From Limnohabitans sp. Rim28 (lineage in GTDB: Bacteria > Pseudomonadota > Gammaproteobacteria > Burkholderiales > Burkholderiaceae_C): a DNA stretch of 60,127 nucleotides. Each line of letters begins with the position of its first letter. Within the stretch, counting starts at the first letter, position 1. Location of the stretch: the NCBI RefSeq assembly GCF_000293865.2, contig NZ_ALKN02000015.1:1-60127 (forward strand), given 5' to 3'. The translations under genes were made by a program, and so were the position numbers. This document shows positions 28,716 to 38,944 of this stretch, piece by piece. Under the pieces are notes generated by a model. The model saw nothing but the letters and a program-made list of their open reading frames with translations. It was not told the origin of the DNA and made no database searches.

Positions 28716-29663
28716 TCACACGACCTGCCTAAACTCCCGGGTGAGCGTCACCACCACGGGACCCAGCAGCACGGTCAACAGCGATGGGAAAACACAAAAA
28801 ATCAAAGGGATCAGCAGCTTGACCGGGAGTTTGGCGCCGGCCTCTTCGGCGCGCAAGCGGCGTTGGGTGCGCAACGCGTCAGCGTGCACAGCCAGCGATT
28901 CCGACACGCTGGTGCCAAAACGGTCGGCCTGTATCAGCATGGACACCAAGGCGGCAATGTCTTTGAGCCCCACGCGTTGCGACAAACTGCGCAGCGCATC
29001 GGCCCGAGAGGATCCTCCCCGCAAGGCCAATCCGGTGAGGGCGAGCTCTTCGGACAGCTCAGGGCGGGCATGGCGCATTTCGCGGCCCACGCGGTCGATG
29101 GCGGCATCCAGACCCAGACCCGCCTGTACGCACAGGCGCAACAGGTCCAGCGCATCCGGAAAGGCGTGCACCAGAGCCAGTTGCCGGCGTTGGATGCGCC
29201 AATTCAGCAGCACATCGGGCAGGTAATAGCCCAGCGCAGCGGCGGCAAGCACCAGCGTCATCCGCCATGTGAGGGAGGTGGCCGAGGCCTGAGCCTCCAA
29301 CACCCCCCAAGCCATGAGGGGCAACATCAAAGTCAGCAGGGTCTTGCCGATGAAATAAATCTGTAGCGCCATGGGCGAGCGCCAGCCCGCATGGCCAAAG
29401 CGCAGACGCAGTGCAGAAGGCGTGTTGCCTTCACCCCCCGAGAGTCCGGCAGCCCAAGGGCCGAACCAGAGCAGCGCGGACAGCAAGCGCGTCTGTGCAC
29501 GCTGCCACGCGGAGATGTCCTGGGGTTGATCGGGGAGGTTGGTGGTCAGGCGAGCCAAGCGATCACGTCCGGGGTTGGGCAACCATTGGCTGAGCGCAGC
29601 CAGACTCAGCGCCATCACCAGCGCAAAGACAAGGACAGAAAAAATCAAGGTGGAAGTGGTCAT
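28716..29663 (-). CDS. tadC: Tad pilus inner-membrane protein TadC
   Basis: This 315-residue protein of the type II secretion F (GspF-like) family has membrane segments near the N-terminus, at about 120-150 and at the C-terminus. Its cytoplasmic helical domain contains FPDALDLLRLCVQAGLGLD. It partners with TadB to form the platform of the Flp pilus machine. It is the last gene of the leftward Tad operon. Confidence 0.88.
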   Translation of the reverse strand: MTTSTLIFSVLVFALVMALSLAALSQWLPNPGRDRLARLTTNLPDQPQDISAWQRAQTRLLSALLWFGPWAAGLSGGEGNTPSALRLRFGHAGWRSPMALQIYFIGKTLLTLMLPLMAWGVLEAQASATSLTWRMTLVLAAAALGYYLPDVLLNWRIQRRQLALVHAFPDALDLLRLCVQAGLGLDAAIDRVGREMRHARPELSEELALTGLALRGGSSRADALRSLSQRVGLKDIAALVSMLIQADRFGTSVSESLAVHADALRTQRRLRAEEAGAKLPVKLLIPLIFCVFPSLLTVLLGPVVVTLTREFRQVV

Positions 29664-29685
29664 GGAACGTCAGGGTGAATGGGCG

Positions 29686-30669
29686 TCAAACGCGGATCTG
29701 AACCAGTCGCCACATCCAAAATATGCCGAAAGCCATCAGGATCAGTGAAACGTACACCAGTTGCAAACCCATGGGGTCAGTCCATAGGCGTGAAACAAAG
29801 CCGGGGTTGACCCAACTCATGAACGCCGCCAACACAAAGGGCAGCAGCGCCAAGATGACCGCTGAGATGCGGCCTTCAGCCGATAAAACGCGAACCACGC
29901 CGGCGATTTTTTGACGCTCACGGATCAAGCGTGCAGTGTTTTTGAGGATCTCAGCCAAGTTGCCGCCCGTCTCGCTCTGGATGACCACGGCCACCACAAA
30001 ATAGCGCACAGCCTCACTGGCTACACGCACCGCCAAGGCTTGCAAGGCTTGCGGGGTGCTGATGCCGAAGTTGACCTCTTCAAAGACCGAGCGTAACTCG
30101 TGCGACAAAGGCGGGGGGCTCTCTTTGGCCGCAACTTGCATGGCACTGATGAACGCGTGTCCGGCTTGCATCGAGCGGGCCATGAGTTCCAGGGCATCGG
30201 GCAAAGCTTGGTCGATCAAGACCATGCGATGGCTTCGGCGGTGCTGCAAAAAAGCCAACCAAAACAAAAAGCCTAAAGCCGCCAAGGCCACGCTCAAGGG
30301 AAATGGCCAAGCCAAACTGCTGCCCAGAGCCAAAGCCAATAGCACCGGCAGTGTCGCCACTGACACGGCCTGTGCCAAGCTCAATCTCAAGCCTGTTTGC
30401 AGCAAAAAATGGTCCATGGCCATGACGCCGGGCATCCTTTGCAGCCCGCGTTCAGCCCAGTCCCACTGGCTCAGCAGCCGCCTAGACCGAAACTTGAGTG
30501 AGGGTTCTGTCAAGGGCGCAGGGCCAAAGGCTGTGGAGGCCTGCAACCTTTTTGCCAAGGCCTTGCGGCGCGGGTCAAAGTGCTCTCGCCACAGCCCGTA
30601 CACGCCCCAGACGAGGAAGCCCACACTCAAAGCCGCCAAAAAAGCAATGGTCCAAAAAGGCGTCTTCAT
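29686..30669 (-). CDS. tadB: Tad pilus inner-membrane protein TadB
   Basis: This 327-residue T2SF-family protein has the matching platform motif LPDALELMARSMQAGHAF and the segment SETGGNLAEILKN. Membrane helices lie at the N-terminus, at about 100-140 and at the C-terminus. It lies three bases after tadA and 22 bases before tadC. It anchors the ATPase TadA at the inner membrane. Confidence 0.9.
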   Translation of the reverse strand: MKTPFWTIAFLAALSVGFLVWGVYGLWREHFDPRRKALAKRLQASTAFGPAPLTEPSLKFRSRRLLSQWDWAERGLQRMPGVMAMDHFLLQTGLRLSLAQAVSVATLPVLLALALGSSLAWPFPLSVALAALGFLFWLAFLQHRRSHRMVLIDQALPDALELMARSMQAGHAFISAMQVAAKESPPPLSHELRSVFEEVNFGISTPQALQALAVRVASEAVRYFVVAVVIQSETGGNLAEILKNTARLIRERQKIAGVVRVLSAEGRISAVILALLPFVLAAFMSWVNPGFVSRLWTDPMGLQLVYVSLILMAFGIFWMWRLVQIRV

Positions 30670-30672
30670 GCT

Positions 30673-32106
<1,434 letters not shown>

Positions 32107-32146
32107 GCATCACTCCAGTAGGGGCATCTAAGGAACATGGGGAAAT

Positions 32147-33400
32147 TCAAGCGGTTTGCCCCATCCAACGCTGCATCCAGTGACGTTGCTTTTGCGGGGT
32201 GCTGGGCAGCAAAGAGGCCGTGGCCTCTCGCAGTGCATGGATGACGGCGGTGTGCTCATTCACAGCAGACAAGGCTTGACCGGTGTGCAAAGCCTCGTCC
32301 ACCCACTCAGGGCCATTGGGAATGATGTGTTGCGCTGTCAGCCCCACGGCTCTTTGCAAATCGTCCACGCTGACCCAGCCGCCCGTCTTGTGGCGGTTGA
32401 CCAGCAGGTGCAGCTTCGCATCGTCCAGGCCGAGCGCACGCAGCATCTTGACCAAGCGTTGCGCATCGCGGACATCTTGGGTCTGGCTTTGCATCACGAT
32501 GAACACCGTGTCGGCCATGTCCAACACCTTGAGCGTCAAGGCGTTCAGGTGCCGCGGCAGGTCCACCAGCGTTTGCTCGTGAAAACCGCGCACCAAGCCG
32601 AGGACTTTTTCGATGTCTTGCGCGCTGATGGCGATGGCGTTTTCCAGTGCATGGGGGGCCGCCAGCAAGTTCAGCTTGGGTGTGACGGCATGCAGGCAGC
32701 TGAGCAGCAAGGGCGCATCCAGCCGGTCGATTTGCCGCGTCAGGTCGCCCAGGCTGTGTTGGTTGGCCCCGCTGCCCAGATAAAAGGAGGCGTCGCCGCA
32801 TTGCAGGTCCAAGTCCACAAAGGCACATTTTTTGTCAAATTCACGGGTCAAGATGTGGGCCATGTTGGCCGCGATGAAACTGGTGCCTGTGCCGCCTTTG
32901 CATCCCATGAAGGCCACCAGCCGACCCGACCGCGAAGGTGCCGCATCCGCGCTCTCTGGTGGCTGGGCAGGGGTGTTTTGGCGGATCAGGTCAGAGCGCT
33001 CGCTCAGCCGTTTGAGGCTTTGCGCGAGCTCGTCGGGGTCGGGTGGCAGGGGCAAGACTTCGCGCACACCGGCGCGCATGGCCCGCATCAGCAATGATTT
33101 GCTGTTGTCTTCACTCAGCAGCAGCACGTTCAGCTGAGGTCGCTGTCGCAGCCATGTCTCCAAAGAGGCCAAGTCATCGCTCGCTGCATCGCTGGCATTG
33201 GCGGCGTTGTTGGGGCGCACAGGGCTGTCCAGCAGCACGATGGTGCCGGGTGGCGCATCGTCCAGGGTTTGCAATTGCTGCAACAAGCTGGGACCGGGTG
33301 GCCGCAACACGGCGCTGGCCAGCGGCAAGGCATTTTGCTGCAGGCTGCTGCGCAGCGTACCCAGCAAAGTCTCATTCGAAGCGATCACATGGATGGACAT
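32147..33400 (-). CDS. cpaE: Tad pilus localisation protein CpaE/TadZ
   Basis: This 417-residue protein has an N-terminal receiver-like domain (about 1-140, lacking a clear phosphoacceptor) and a ParA/MinD-type ATPase domain with the deviant Walker A GCKGGTGTSF. The signature lysine is present, while the second lysine of the loop is replaced by Thr, as in several CpaE proteins. It places the pilus machine at the cell pole. It lies 12 bases after the small lipoprotein gene. Confidence 0.9.
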   Translation of the reverse strand: MSIHVIASNETLLGTLRSSLQQNALPLASAVLRPPGPSLLQQLQTLDDAPPGTIVLLDSPVRPNNAANASDAASDDLASLETWLRQRPQLNVLLLSEDNSKSLLMRAMRAGVREVLPLPPDPDELAQSLKRLSERSDLIRQNTPAQPPESADAAPSRSGRLVAFMGCKGGTGTSFIAANMAHILTREFDKKCAFVDLDLQCGDASFYLGSGANQHSLGDLTRQIDRLDAPLLLSCLHAVTPKLNLLAAPHALENAIAISAQDIEKVLGLVRGFHEQTLVDLPRHLNALTLKVLDMADTVFIVMQSQTQDVRDAQRLVKMLRALGLDDAKLHLLVNRHKTGGWVSVDDLQRAVGLTAQHIIPNGPEWVDEALHTGQALSAVNEHTAVIHALREATASLLPSTPQKQRHWMQRWMGQTA

Positions 33401-33412
33401 GGCAGGGTTCTT

Positions 33413-33724
33413 TCAAGGGGCTTTGGGCGTGCCAAAACCGACGTTGATGACAGGTGAGAGTGCGGCCGGGGCTTGAAAGCTTTGCTGGTAACGCGCCACG
33501 GCCGCATCGGCAGAAACGCCGTCTGTGTCGGCCACAGGCGCCGAGCTGGCGCGCAAGGGGCTGGGCTGGGTTTGCTGGGCTTGTGCGCGTTGCACCGCCA
33601 AGCCAAAGTGCCGGTCGATCAGGCTGGGTGCGCTGGCACAACCCGAGAGTGCCAATGCCAGTACCAAAGTGGGAAGCCATTTCAGGGGGTCAAGCCTGAC
33701 AGGCAGCAAAGTGTCGGTGTTCAT
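33413..33724 (-). CDS. Small Tad-locus lipoprotein
   Basis: This 103-residue protein has a lipoprotein signal ending ALSGC (Cys about 29), then a short charged region and the C-terminal motif PVINVGFGTPKAP. Similar short lipoproteins ending in a VINIGVG-like motif occur beside the secretin in other betaproteobacterial Tad loci, as I recall. It may act as a pilotin or stabiliser for the secretin RcpA. The start is ATG 33724, chosen for the AGGAG eight bases upstream. Confidence 0.72.
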   Translation of the reverse strand: MNTDTLLPVRLDPLKWLPTLVLALALSGCASAPSLIDRHFGLAVQRAQAQQTQPSPLRASSAPVADTDGVSADAAVARYQQSFQAPAALSPVINVGFGTPKAP

Positions 33725-33741
33725 GGTGCAGTTCTCCTGGG

Positions 33742-35295
33742 TCAATCCGAGGTTTGGGGTGAGGGCATAGGCGCAGGCACAGGAACAGACACAGGAGCAG
33801 GCATGGCCGCAGGTGGTGTGCCTTCAAGCTGGCCGCCCCAAAAGTATTCGCTGCGGCTGGGTTGGATGTAGCTGTCGGTGGGCAGGGCATAGTTGCTGGG
33901 CAAGACCCGCGCCAGTCGCGGTGTCACCACAAACAAGAGTTCTGATTTGTCGGTCTGAAAAGCCGTGCTGCGAAACAAGGGACCCAAAATCGGCAGTTCG
34001 CCCAAAATCGGAAAAGCCTTGATGGTCTGCGTCACATTGCTTTTGACCAAGCCGCCAATTGCAAAGCTCTCGCCGTCGCGCAGCTGCACTGTGGTGGAGG
34101 CCCGCCGCGTGGTGATGGTGGGCAACAAGCTGGTTTGCCCGCCCAAACCCTTGACTGTGGTGCCCAATTGGGACAACTCCGACACCTCGGGCGTCACGCT
34201 CAAGTTGATCAAGCCGTCTTCCAACACCGTGGGCAAAAAGCGCAAGCCCACGCCGAATTCCTTTTCTTGCAAGGTGATCGTGGTGCCACCGGCGGCATTG
34301 GTCTGGGGCACAGGGATGTAAATTTTTCCGCCCGCCAAAAACGAGCCCTCTTGACCGCTGATGGCGGTGATGGTGGGTTCGGCCAGCACTTTGATCAGGC
34401 CTTTTTTCATCTCAGCGGTCAGCGTCACCGTGCTCAGGCCATTGGCACGGGCCATGGTCAGTGATGTGGCGCCTGCGCTGAGCAGTTGTGACAGCAAATT
34501 GACGGAAGTGTTGCCCATGGTGCGGGTCAGGTTGATGTCCACCCCCAGTTCGTCAAGCAAAGTTTTGGACACCTCGGCCACCTTGACTTCGAGCATGACC
34601 TGTTGCGTGCCGTGCACGCTCAGCAGGTTGATGACTTTTTTGTTGCCATTGAAGGCTTCGGTCAGGGCCATCAAGCGTTGCACTTTCATGCCGTCACTCA
34701 CGCGCCCGCTCAGCACCAGGCTGTCGGCCACGCTGTCCACGCGCAGGTTTTCGACGCTGGGCACGTATTCGCGCAGCTTGGCGTGCAGGCTGTCGGTGTC
34801 AGCGCCCACGCTGATGTCGCGCAAGGTGGTGCTGCCTTGCGCCGTCCACACCAGCAAATTGGTGTGCCCTGATTTTTTACCCAGCAGGTAAATTTCGCGC
34901 GGGTTGATCAACACCACATCGGCCACATCGGGGTTGCCCACCGACAGGCGTTCGGCCTTTTCAGGCAAGTGCAGCAGCATCGACTTGCCCGCCGTCAAAC
35001 GCAGGGGGGCGGCCATTTGCACAGGCCCTTGGGTTTGCACCTCGGGTTTGGTCGAGACCTTGCCGACGGTGGGCAGCTTCGAGAGGCTGGCGGCCACGGC
35101 ATTCAGGCCCATCGCTGTGTTGGCCCATGCGCAGGGCCCCCAGACGCCGCTGATGCTGAAGGCCAAGATCAAGCCACTCCAAGGTGAACGGACAGGCCGC
35201 CGTTCAGTGTGTTGCACCGTGGGCAAGGGCTGGGTGCGTTCGCTGTACCCATGTGAGGATGGGGCTTTCGATGCGGCCAATTTGGAATGGGACAT
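33742..35295 (-). CDS. rcpA: Tad outer-membrane secretin RcpA/CpaC
   Basis: This 517-residue protein has a signal-like hydrophobic stretch near residues 40-60, after an unusually long charged leader. It then has the pilus-specific N domain (LRLTAGKSMLLHLPEKAERL), a BON-like module and the secretin core with VPQTNAAGGTTITLQ and RDGESFAIGGLV. It forms the outer-membrane channel for the Flp pilus. A Pro/Val/Ala tail follows the core. The start is ATG 35295 with AGGA upstream; it begins four bases after cpaB. Confidence 0.9.
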   Translation of the reverse strand: MSHSKLAASKAPSSHGYSERTQPLPTVQHTERRPVRSPWSGLILAFSISGVWGPCAWANTAMGLNAVAASLSKLPTVGKVSTKPEVQTQGPVQMAAPLRLTAGKSMLLHLPEKAERLSVGNPDVADVVLINPREIYLLGKKSGHTNLLVWTAQGSTTLRDISVGADTDSLHAKLREYVPSVENLRVDSVADSLVLSGRVSDGMKVQRLMALTEAFNGNKKVINLLSVHGTQQVMLEVKVAEVSKTLLDELGVDINLTRTMGNTSVNLLSQLLSAGATSLTMARANGLSTVTLTAEMKKGLIKVLAEPTITAISGQEGSFLAGGKIYIPVPQTNAAGGTTITLQEKEFGVGLRFLPTVLEDGLINLSVTPEVSELSQLGTTVKGLGGQTSLLPTITTRRASTTVQLRDGESFAIGGLVKSNVTQTIKAFPILGELPILGPLFRSTAFQTDKSELLFVVTPRLARVLPSNYALPTDSYIQPSRSEYFWGGQLEGTPPAAMPAPVSVPVPAPMPSPQTSD

Positions 35296-35299
35296 GTTT

Positions 35300-36154
35300 T
35301 TATTCCTGAGAGACAGACAAGCCGCGGATGACTTCCAACCGAATCGGTTCTGGCGAGAGTGCAGGCGCAGGCGCAGTGGCTGTCGCAGGCCGGCTGGTGC
35401 GTGGACGGGGTGCCACGGCTTTGGTGCTGGTGGCCATCGGCATCGCTGAGGCGACCACAACAGGGGCATGGGGCAGCAAGTCCAGCTTGCGCGCACCGGT
35501 GGTGAGCACAGGCAAGTCGTCGCTGTGGCTGCGCAGCACCAAAGACAAAGTGCCCACGCTGCGCGCCAGATCAATTTGCTCGGCCTGTTGCGGACTCACC
35601 TGCAAGGTCACGGCATTGACCACGCGGGGCTTGCTCTCGTTGGTGGAGGCGTCTTGCGCCACGGCCAGCACCTGGATGCGTTCGATCACGATTTTCGAGA
35701 CCGGTTGGTTCTCACCGTCTGGCGTATTGACCATCACGTCCACGTAGTTGCCTGGCAGTGCGAAACCGGCCACGCCCATGATTTCATTTACCTTCACGGT
35801 CACCGCACGTTGCCCCGGAGCCAGCACCGAAGACAGCCCACCTTTTTCGCCCATGGGTGCCAATTTGCTGTGCAGCAAGGGCTCGCCGCGCAGCAAGGGC
35901 GTGCGAATGACCCGGCCAACCGCTTGGTCCAGGGTGGTCAATGGGCCTTGTATGGCTGCGGCTTTGGGCCAGTCCAGGGTTTGAAGCATGTCGGGTTGAA
36001 GCCGCGTGCCCATGGTCAAATCGCGTTCGGCCACGATCACTTGAAAGGTGTTGGCGGAGGCTTGTTGCTGCAACCAGCTGGCGGCATAGGCCGCAGCGGC
36101 CAAGCCCAAAGCCAAGGCCAGCAGCAGCGCGCCCATGGGTCGAATGTTTCGCAT
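35300..36154 (-). CDS. cpaB: Tad pilus assembly protein CpaB/RcpC
   Basis: This 284-residue protein has one N-terminal membrane segment and an SAF domain (VIVAERDLTMGTRLQPDML), followed by the RcpC/CpaB domain (AVTVKVNEIMGVAGFALPG, GNYVDVMVNT). It is periplasmic and works with the secretin. The C-terminal 50 residues are Pro/Thr/Ala-rich. AAGGA lies upstream of the ATG. Confidence 0.88.
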   Translation of the reverse strand: MRNIRPMGALLLALALGLAAAAYAASWLQQQASANTFQVIVAERDLTMGTRLQPDMLQTLDWPKAAAIQGPLTTLDQAVGRVIRTPLLRGEPLLHSKLAPMGEKGGLSSVLAPGQRAVTVKVNEIMGVAGFALPGNYVDVMVNTPDGENQPVSKIVIERIQVLAVAQDASTNESKPRVVNAVTLQVSPQQAEQIDLARSVGTLSLVLRSHSDDLPVLTTGARKLDLLPHAPVVVASAMPMATSTKAVAPRPRTSRPATATAPAPALSPEPIRLEVIRGLSVSQE

Positions 36155-36183
36155 GGCAAGGGGTCCTTAAAAGGGCGGTGAAT

Positions 36184-36726
36184 TCAGGACAAAGGCCAGC
36201 GCTGCAGCGCATGCACCGCTGTGCCCGCACCAATGGCCAGTGCATAGGGCATGCGCGTTGTGCTCACAGGAAAAACCAAGCGATCGGCGTTTGCCCCGTG
36301 TTGGCGGCTGAGCCAAAGTTGCGTCAAGCCGCTGCTCAGGTTGTGCAAGGTCTGTCGCAGTTGGCCGCTGAACACCGCCCATGTGATGGCCAGCCAACAT
36401 CCCGCCAACAAGATGAGCAGGTTGACCCACAGCATGTCGGGGTGGCCCACAAACAGGCCCGTGGCGGCGGCCAGTTTGACATCGCCTGCGCCCAACGTGC
36501 GCAGCAGGTAAAACACCCCAAACCCCAAAAAACCCACCATGCCCCCCGCCAGCGCCGACCCCAAGCCGATGCCGTGCGGCGACAGCGACAGCCCGAGGGC
36601 TGTCAAGCTGCCCCACAACACCACGGTGTTGGGAATTCGGCGCGAAGCGGTGTCGTGCCACATGGCCGCCAAAAGCATGGCGGCCAGTGCGGCCAGGTGT
36701 GTCCAGTCAAACAGGCTGGGAGGCAT
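36184..36726 (-). CDS. tadV: Prepilin peptidase TadV/CpaA
   Basis: This 180-residue membrane aspartyl protease of the type IV prepilin peptidase family has a first Asp in MWHDTASRRIPN and the second in LGAGDVKLAAA, the two catalytic aspartates. It lacks the N-methylase domain, as usual for Tad enzymes. It should cleave the Flp pilin encoded 37 bases upstream and the pseudopilins TadE and TadG. Confidence 0.9.
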   Translation of the reverse strand: MPPSLFDWTHLAALAAMLLAAMWHDTASRRIPNTVVLWGSLTALGLSLSPHGIGLGSALAGGMVGFLGFGVFYLLRTLGAGDVKLAAATGLFVGHPDMLWVNLLILLAGCWLAITWAVFSGQLRQTLHNLSSGLTQLWLSRQHGANADRLVFPVSTTRMPYALAIGAGTAVHALQRWPLS

Positions 36727-36763
36727 GGGTGTTTCTCAGAAAGGATGTCAGAGCATCCAACGA

Positions 36764-36943
36764 TTAAGCCGTCGAGAGCTTAGTTGAAAGGCGTTGGAAC
36801 AAGCCTAGGACATCGGTGCCTATTGTTCCGACAACAGTGACGATCACACCCGCAATCAGCCCGGCCAGCAAGCCGTATTCGATGGCAGTTGCGCCCTCTT
36901 CATCGGCCAAAAATGTCTTGAAAGATTGAGAAAAGTTTTTCAT
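36764..36943 (-). CDS. flp: Flp/Fap-type major pilin
   Basis: This 59-residue pilin was read directly from the minus strand: ATG at 36943 with GGAG nine bases upstream, TAA at 36764-36766. A short basic leader precedes the cleavage site after Gly17; the mature N-terminus ATAIEYGLLAGLIAGVIV has the invariant Glu5-Tyr6 pair of Flp pilins. The hydrophobic helix forms the filament core. It is the first gene of the leftward Tad operon and should be the most abundant product. Confidence 0.95.
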   Translation of the reverse strand: MKNFSQSFKTFLADEEGATAIEYGLLAGLIAGVIVTVVGTIGTDVLGLFQRLSTKLSTA

Positions 36944-37043
36944 GTGGCTAACTCCAGAGTTGAAAAGTAGAGGAGAACTGCAAGCCTCTGGTGGGTCTCC
37001 AAGGCCTGTATCTCAAGCCCATCAACGTCCCAAGGTCCTTGCA

Positions 37044-37067
37044 TCGGTTTTGAACAGCCAAAACCGA
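37044..37067. promoter_or_regulatory. Inverted repeat in the flp-tadE divergent region
   Basis: TCGGTTTT (37044-37051) and AAAACCGA (37060-37067) are perfect inverse copies with an 8-base spacer, about 100 bases upstream of flp. The 296-base intergenic region holds no gene. The repeat is AT/GC mixed and suits a dimeric regulator better than a terminator. Confidence 0.45.
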
Positions 37068-37211
37068 CAATCCAATGTAAAAAAAAATCCCAAGCGGGAC
37101 GGTATGCCAACGCACCAAAGTACGAATGTGTACGGGTTTTGCACAGGGGTGTGAGGCAACGCACCGAAACACCGGATCGCGCTCTTTAAGGTCAAGGCTT
37201 TCCAAATGGCC

Positions 37212-37223
37212 GTGACCGGTCAC
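37212..37223. promoter_or_regulatory. Perfect 12-base palindrome next to the tadE ribosome site
   Basis: GTGACCGGTCAC at 37212-37223 ends four bases before the CAGGAG of tadE. It may be an operator over the 5' leader, or an RNA hairpin that limits access to the ribosome site. Confidence 0.45.
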
Positions 37224-37239
37224 TTTCAGGAGCTTGCCC

Positions 37240-37686
37240 ATGAACAGGCCTACACCTGCACGCCGACAAGCGTTGGCATTGAAAAGTCAACGAGGTGCGG
37301 CTGTGATCGAGTTCGCGCTCATCTTGCCCCTCCTTTTGATCGTGCTGGTGGGCACCATGGATGCGAGCTTGGCCTTGTACGACAAAGCCGTGATCACCAA
37401 CGCCAGCCGCGAAGGTGCACGCGCAGGCATCGTGGCACGCAGTCCTCCACTCACCGATGCACAAATTCAGCAGATCGTCCAGAACTACTTGCAAGGTGCA
37501 TTGGTCAGCTCGGGCAGCACTTCGGCACTGCCCGCAGTGCAGATCCAAAAGGGCACTTGGAACGGCGATGCCATCTTGACCGTCACGGTGCGTTACACCT
37601 TTCAGGGCTTGGGCTTGGGCAGTTTGTTGGCCAGTTTTGGCAAGCCGTTGGACTTGCAGTCCAGCACGGTGATGGTTTACGAATGA
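37240..37686 (+). CDS. tadE: Tad pseudopilin TadE
   Basis: This 148-residue protein has a basic leader and the prepilin-like sequence RG-AAVIEFALILPLLLIV, with cleavage expected after Gly19 and Glu24 in the +5 position. The remainder is a periplasmic domain. It is a minor pseudopilin of the Flp machine. ATG 37240 has CAGGAG upstream. It is transcribed divergently from the main Tad operon together with tadG. Confidence 0.88.
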   Translation: MNRPTPARRQALALKSQRGAAVIEFALILPLLLIVLVGTMDASLALYDKAVITNASREGARAGIVARSPPLTDAQIQQIVQNYLQGALVSSGSTSALPAVQIQKGTWNGDAILTVTVRYTFQGLGLGSLLASFGKPLDLQSSTVMVYE

Positions 37687-37697
37687 GGGGTGCAGGT

Positions 37698-38762
37698 ATG
37701 AAAAAAATCACGCGGTATTCCACGCCACAAAAAGGCGCTGTCACGGTGCTCGTGGCGCTCTTGTTACCCGTGCTCTTGGGCCTTGGGGCTTTGGCGGTGG
37801 ATTTGGCCTACCTGCATGTGGTGCGCAACGAGTTGCAAAACGATGCCGACGCCGCTGCCATGGCCGGAGCGCGCAAACTCTTCACCAAGGGGGCTTCGGC
37901 GCTTGACTGGTCGGGCGCCGCCACCACGGCCAGCAGCGCGATCAACCTCAACCGTGCGGCAGGTCATGCCTTGGCGGATGGCCAAGTGCTCACGGGCTAT
38001 TGGGATACGACCCAAACTTCTAAAGGCCTACAAATTTTTCCCATGACGCCAGGGGCGACCGATGCCCCTGCAGTGCAAGTGACATTGGGCAAAACCGAGG
38101 GGCAGAATCAGGGACCAGTGCGGACCTTTTTCGCCAGCATCTGGGGGGTGTATGACAAGCCGGTGAGGGTCACCGCGGTGGCCGGCGTGCACAGCCCGTC
38201 CAGCGCGGCCTTGACTTTTCCTGTGGCCGTCGCGCAGTGCATGTACCAAACCTATTGGGACCTGAGCACCCAGCCCCCAGCGCCGAAAGTTGACCCTAAA
38301 ACCAACAAACCTTTTGTGTTTGAAATCGCGAAAGAAAAGTCTGAGGACCCTTGCGCCAAGGGCCAATGGACGGCCCTCAATTTCGAGGGCAAAGGGGCCA
38401 ATTTGATCGATGACATGATTGCGCACAAACCGTCTCTTTTTGACCCGCCGCCGCCCATGTTGTCGGTGGGGGATCAGGTGACCATGGAGAGCGGCGCCAA
38501 AACCAGCCTTTACAAAGCCGTTCAGGACTGCATTGGTGCTTCAAGCAACCCCTGTGATTTGGTGGTGCTGCCTATCCTGGAGCAAGTGAACGCAGGCGCC
38601 ACAGGCACGATCAAGGGTTTTGCGTGCATGAAGTTATTGGGTGCTGAAGGCGGAAAAGACAAATACATCCAAGTCCAGATGAGCAACGAATGCCCCTCCT
38701 TGCAATCCGGAGGCATCGGCCCGAATTACGGCGTCATTTCACCACCGAGTTTGTTCAAGTGA
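37698..38762 (+). CDS. tadG: Tad-associated protein TadG
   Basis: This 354-residue protein has a pseudopilin-like N-terminus (QKGAVTVLVALLLPVLLG) and the conserved DLAYLHVVRNELQNDADAAA of TadG-type proteins. A long periplasmic region with paired cysteines follows. It starts 12 bases after tadE. Unlike many TadG proteins, no clear vWA metal site (DxSxS) is visible, so it belongs to the shorter class. A possible terminator follows. Confidence 0.85.
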   Translation: MKKITRYSTPQKGAVTVLVALLLPVLLGLGALAVDLAYLHVVRNELQNDADAAAMAGARKLFTKGASALDWSGAATTASSAINLNRAAGHALADGQVLTGYWDTTQTSKGLQIFPMTPGATDAPAVQVTLGKTEGQNQGPVRTFFASIWGVYDKPVRVTAVAGVHSPSSAALTFPVAVAQCMYQTYWDLSTQPPAPKVDPKTNKPFVFEIAKEKSEDPCAKGQWTALNFEGKGANLIDDMIAHKPSLFDPPPPMLSVGDQVTMESGAKTSLYKAVQDCIGASSNPCDLVVLPILEQVNAGATGTIKGFACMKLLGAEGGKDKYIQVQMSNECPSLQSGGIGPNYGVISPPSLFK

Positions 38763-38797
38763 AGCGGTGCAAGTCATCTGACGCGCTTGCCGCTTTT
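38763..38797 (+). terminator. Possible terminator after tadG
   Basis: GCGGTGCAAG and CTTGCCGC form a bulged stem, followed by TTTT at 38794-38797. The bulge makes it moderate. The remaining gap to 38944 holds a palindrome described separately. Confidence 0.4.
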
Positions 38798-38904
38798 GCC
38801 CGCAAATACGAGCCAATGGGTATAGACCTTTGTGCACACACCAACAGACCGGAAGGTCAATGGACATCCCGTTAGACCGGCCTGAGCATCAAGCCATGGT
38901 TTGA

Positions 38905-38921
38905 ACTGCAATGCTTGCAGT
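38905..38921. promoter_or_regulatory. 17-base palindrome upstream of the Crp-PAS gene
   Basis: ACTGCAA-TGC-TTGCAGT is a perfect 7-base inverted repeat with a 3-base spacer, centred about 32 bases before the ATG at 38945. It is well placed for autoregulation by the Crp-type protein it precedes. Confidence 0.5.
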
Positions 38922-38944
38922 GACCTTCAACTTTGGAGACAAGC

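Noticed and set aside
37085..37120. Sigma-54 promoter upstream of flp
   Set aside because: TTGGCA and a GC element occur on the minus strand, but the GG-GC spacing is 11 rather than the required 10.
36940..37164. Small minus-strand frames upstream of flp
   Set aside because: They have no ribosome site or family resemblance and lie in the promoter region shared by flp and tadE.
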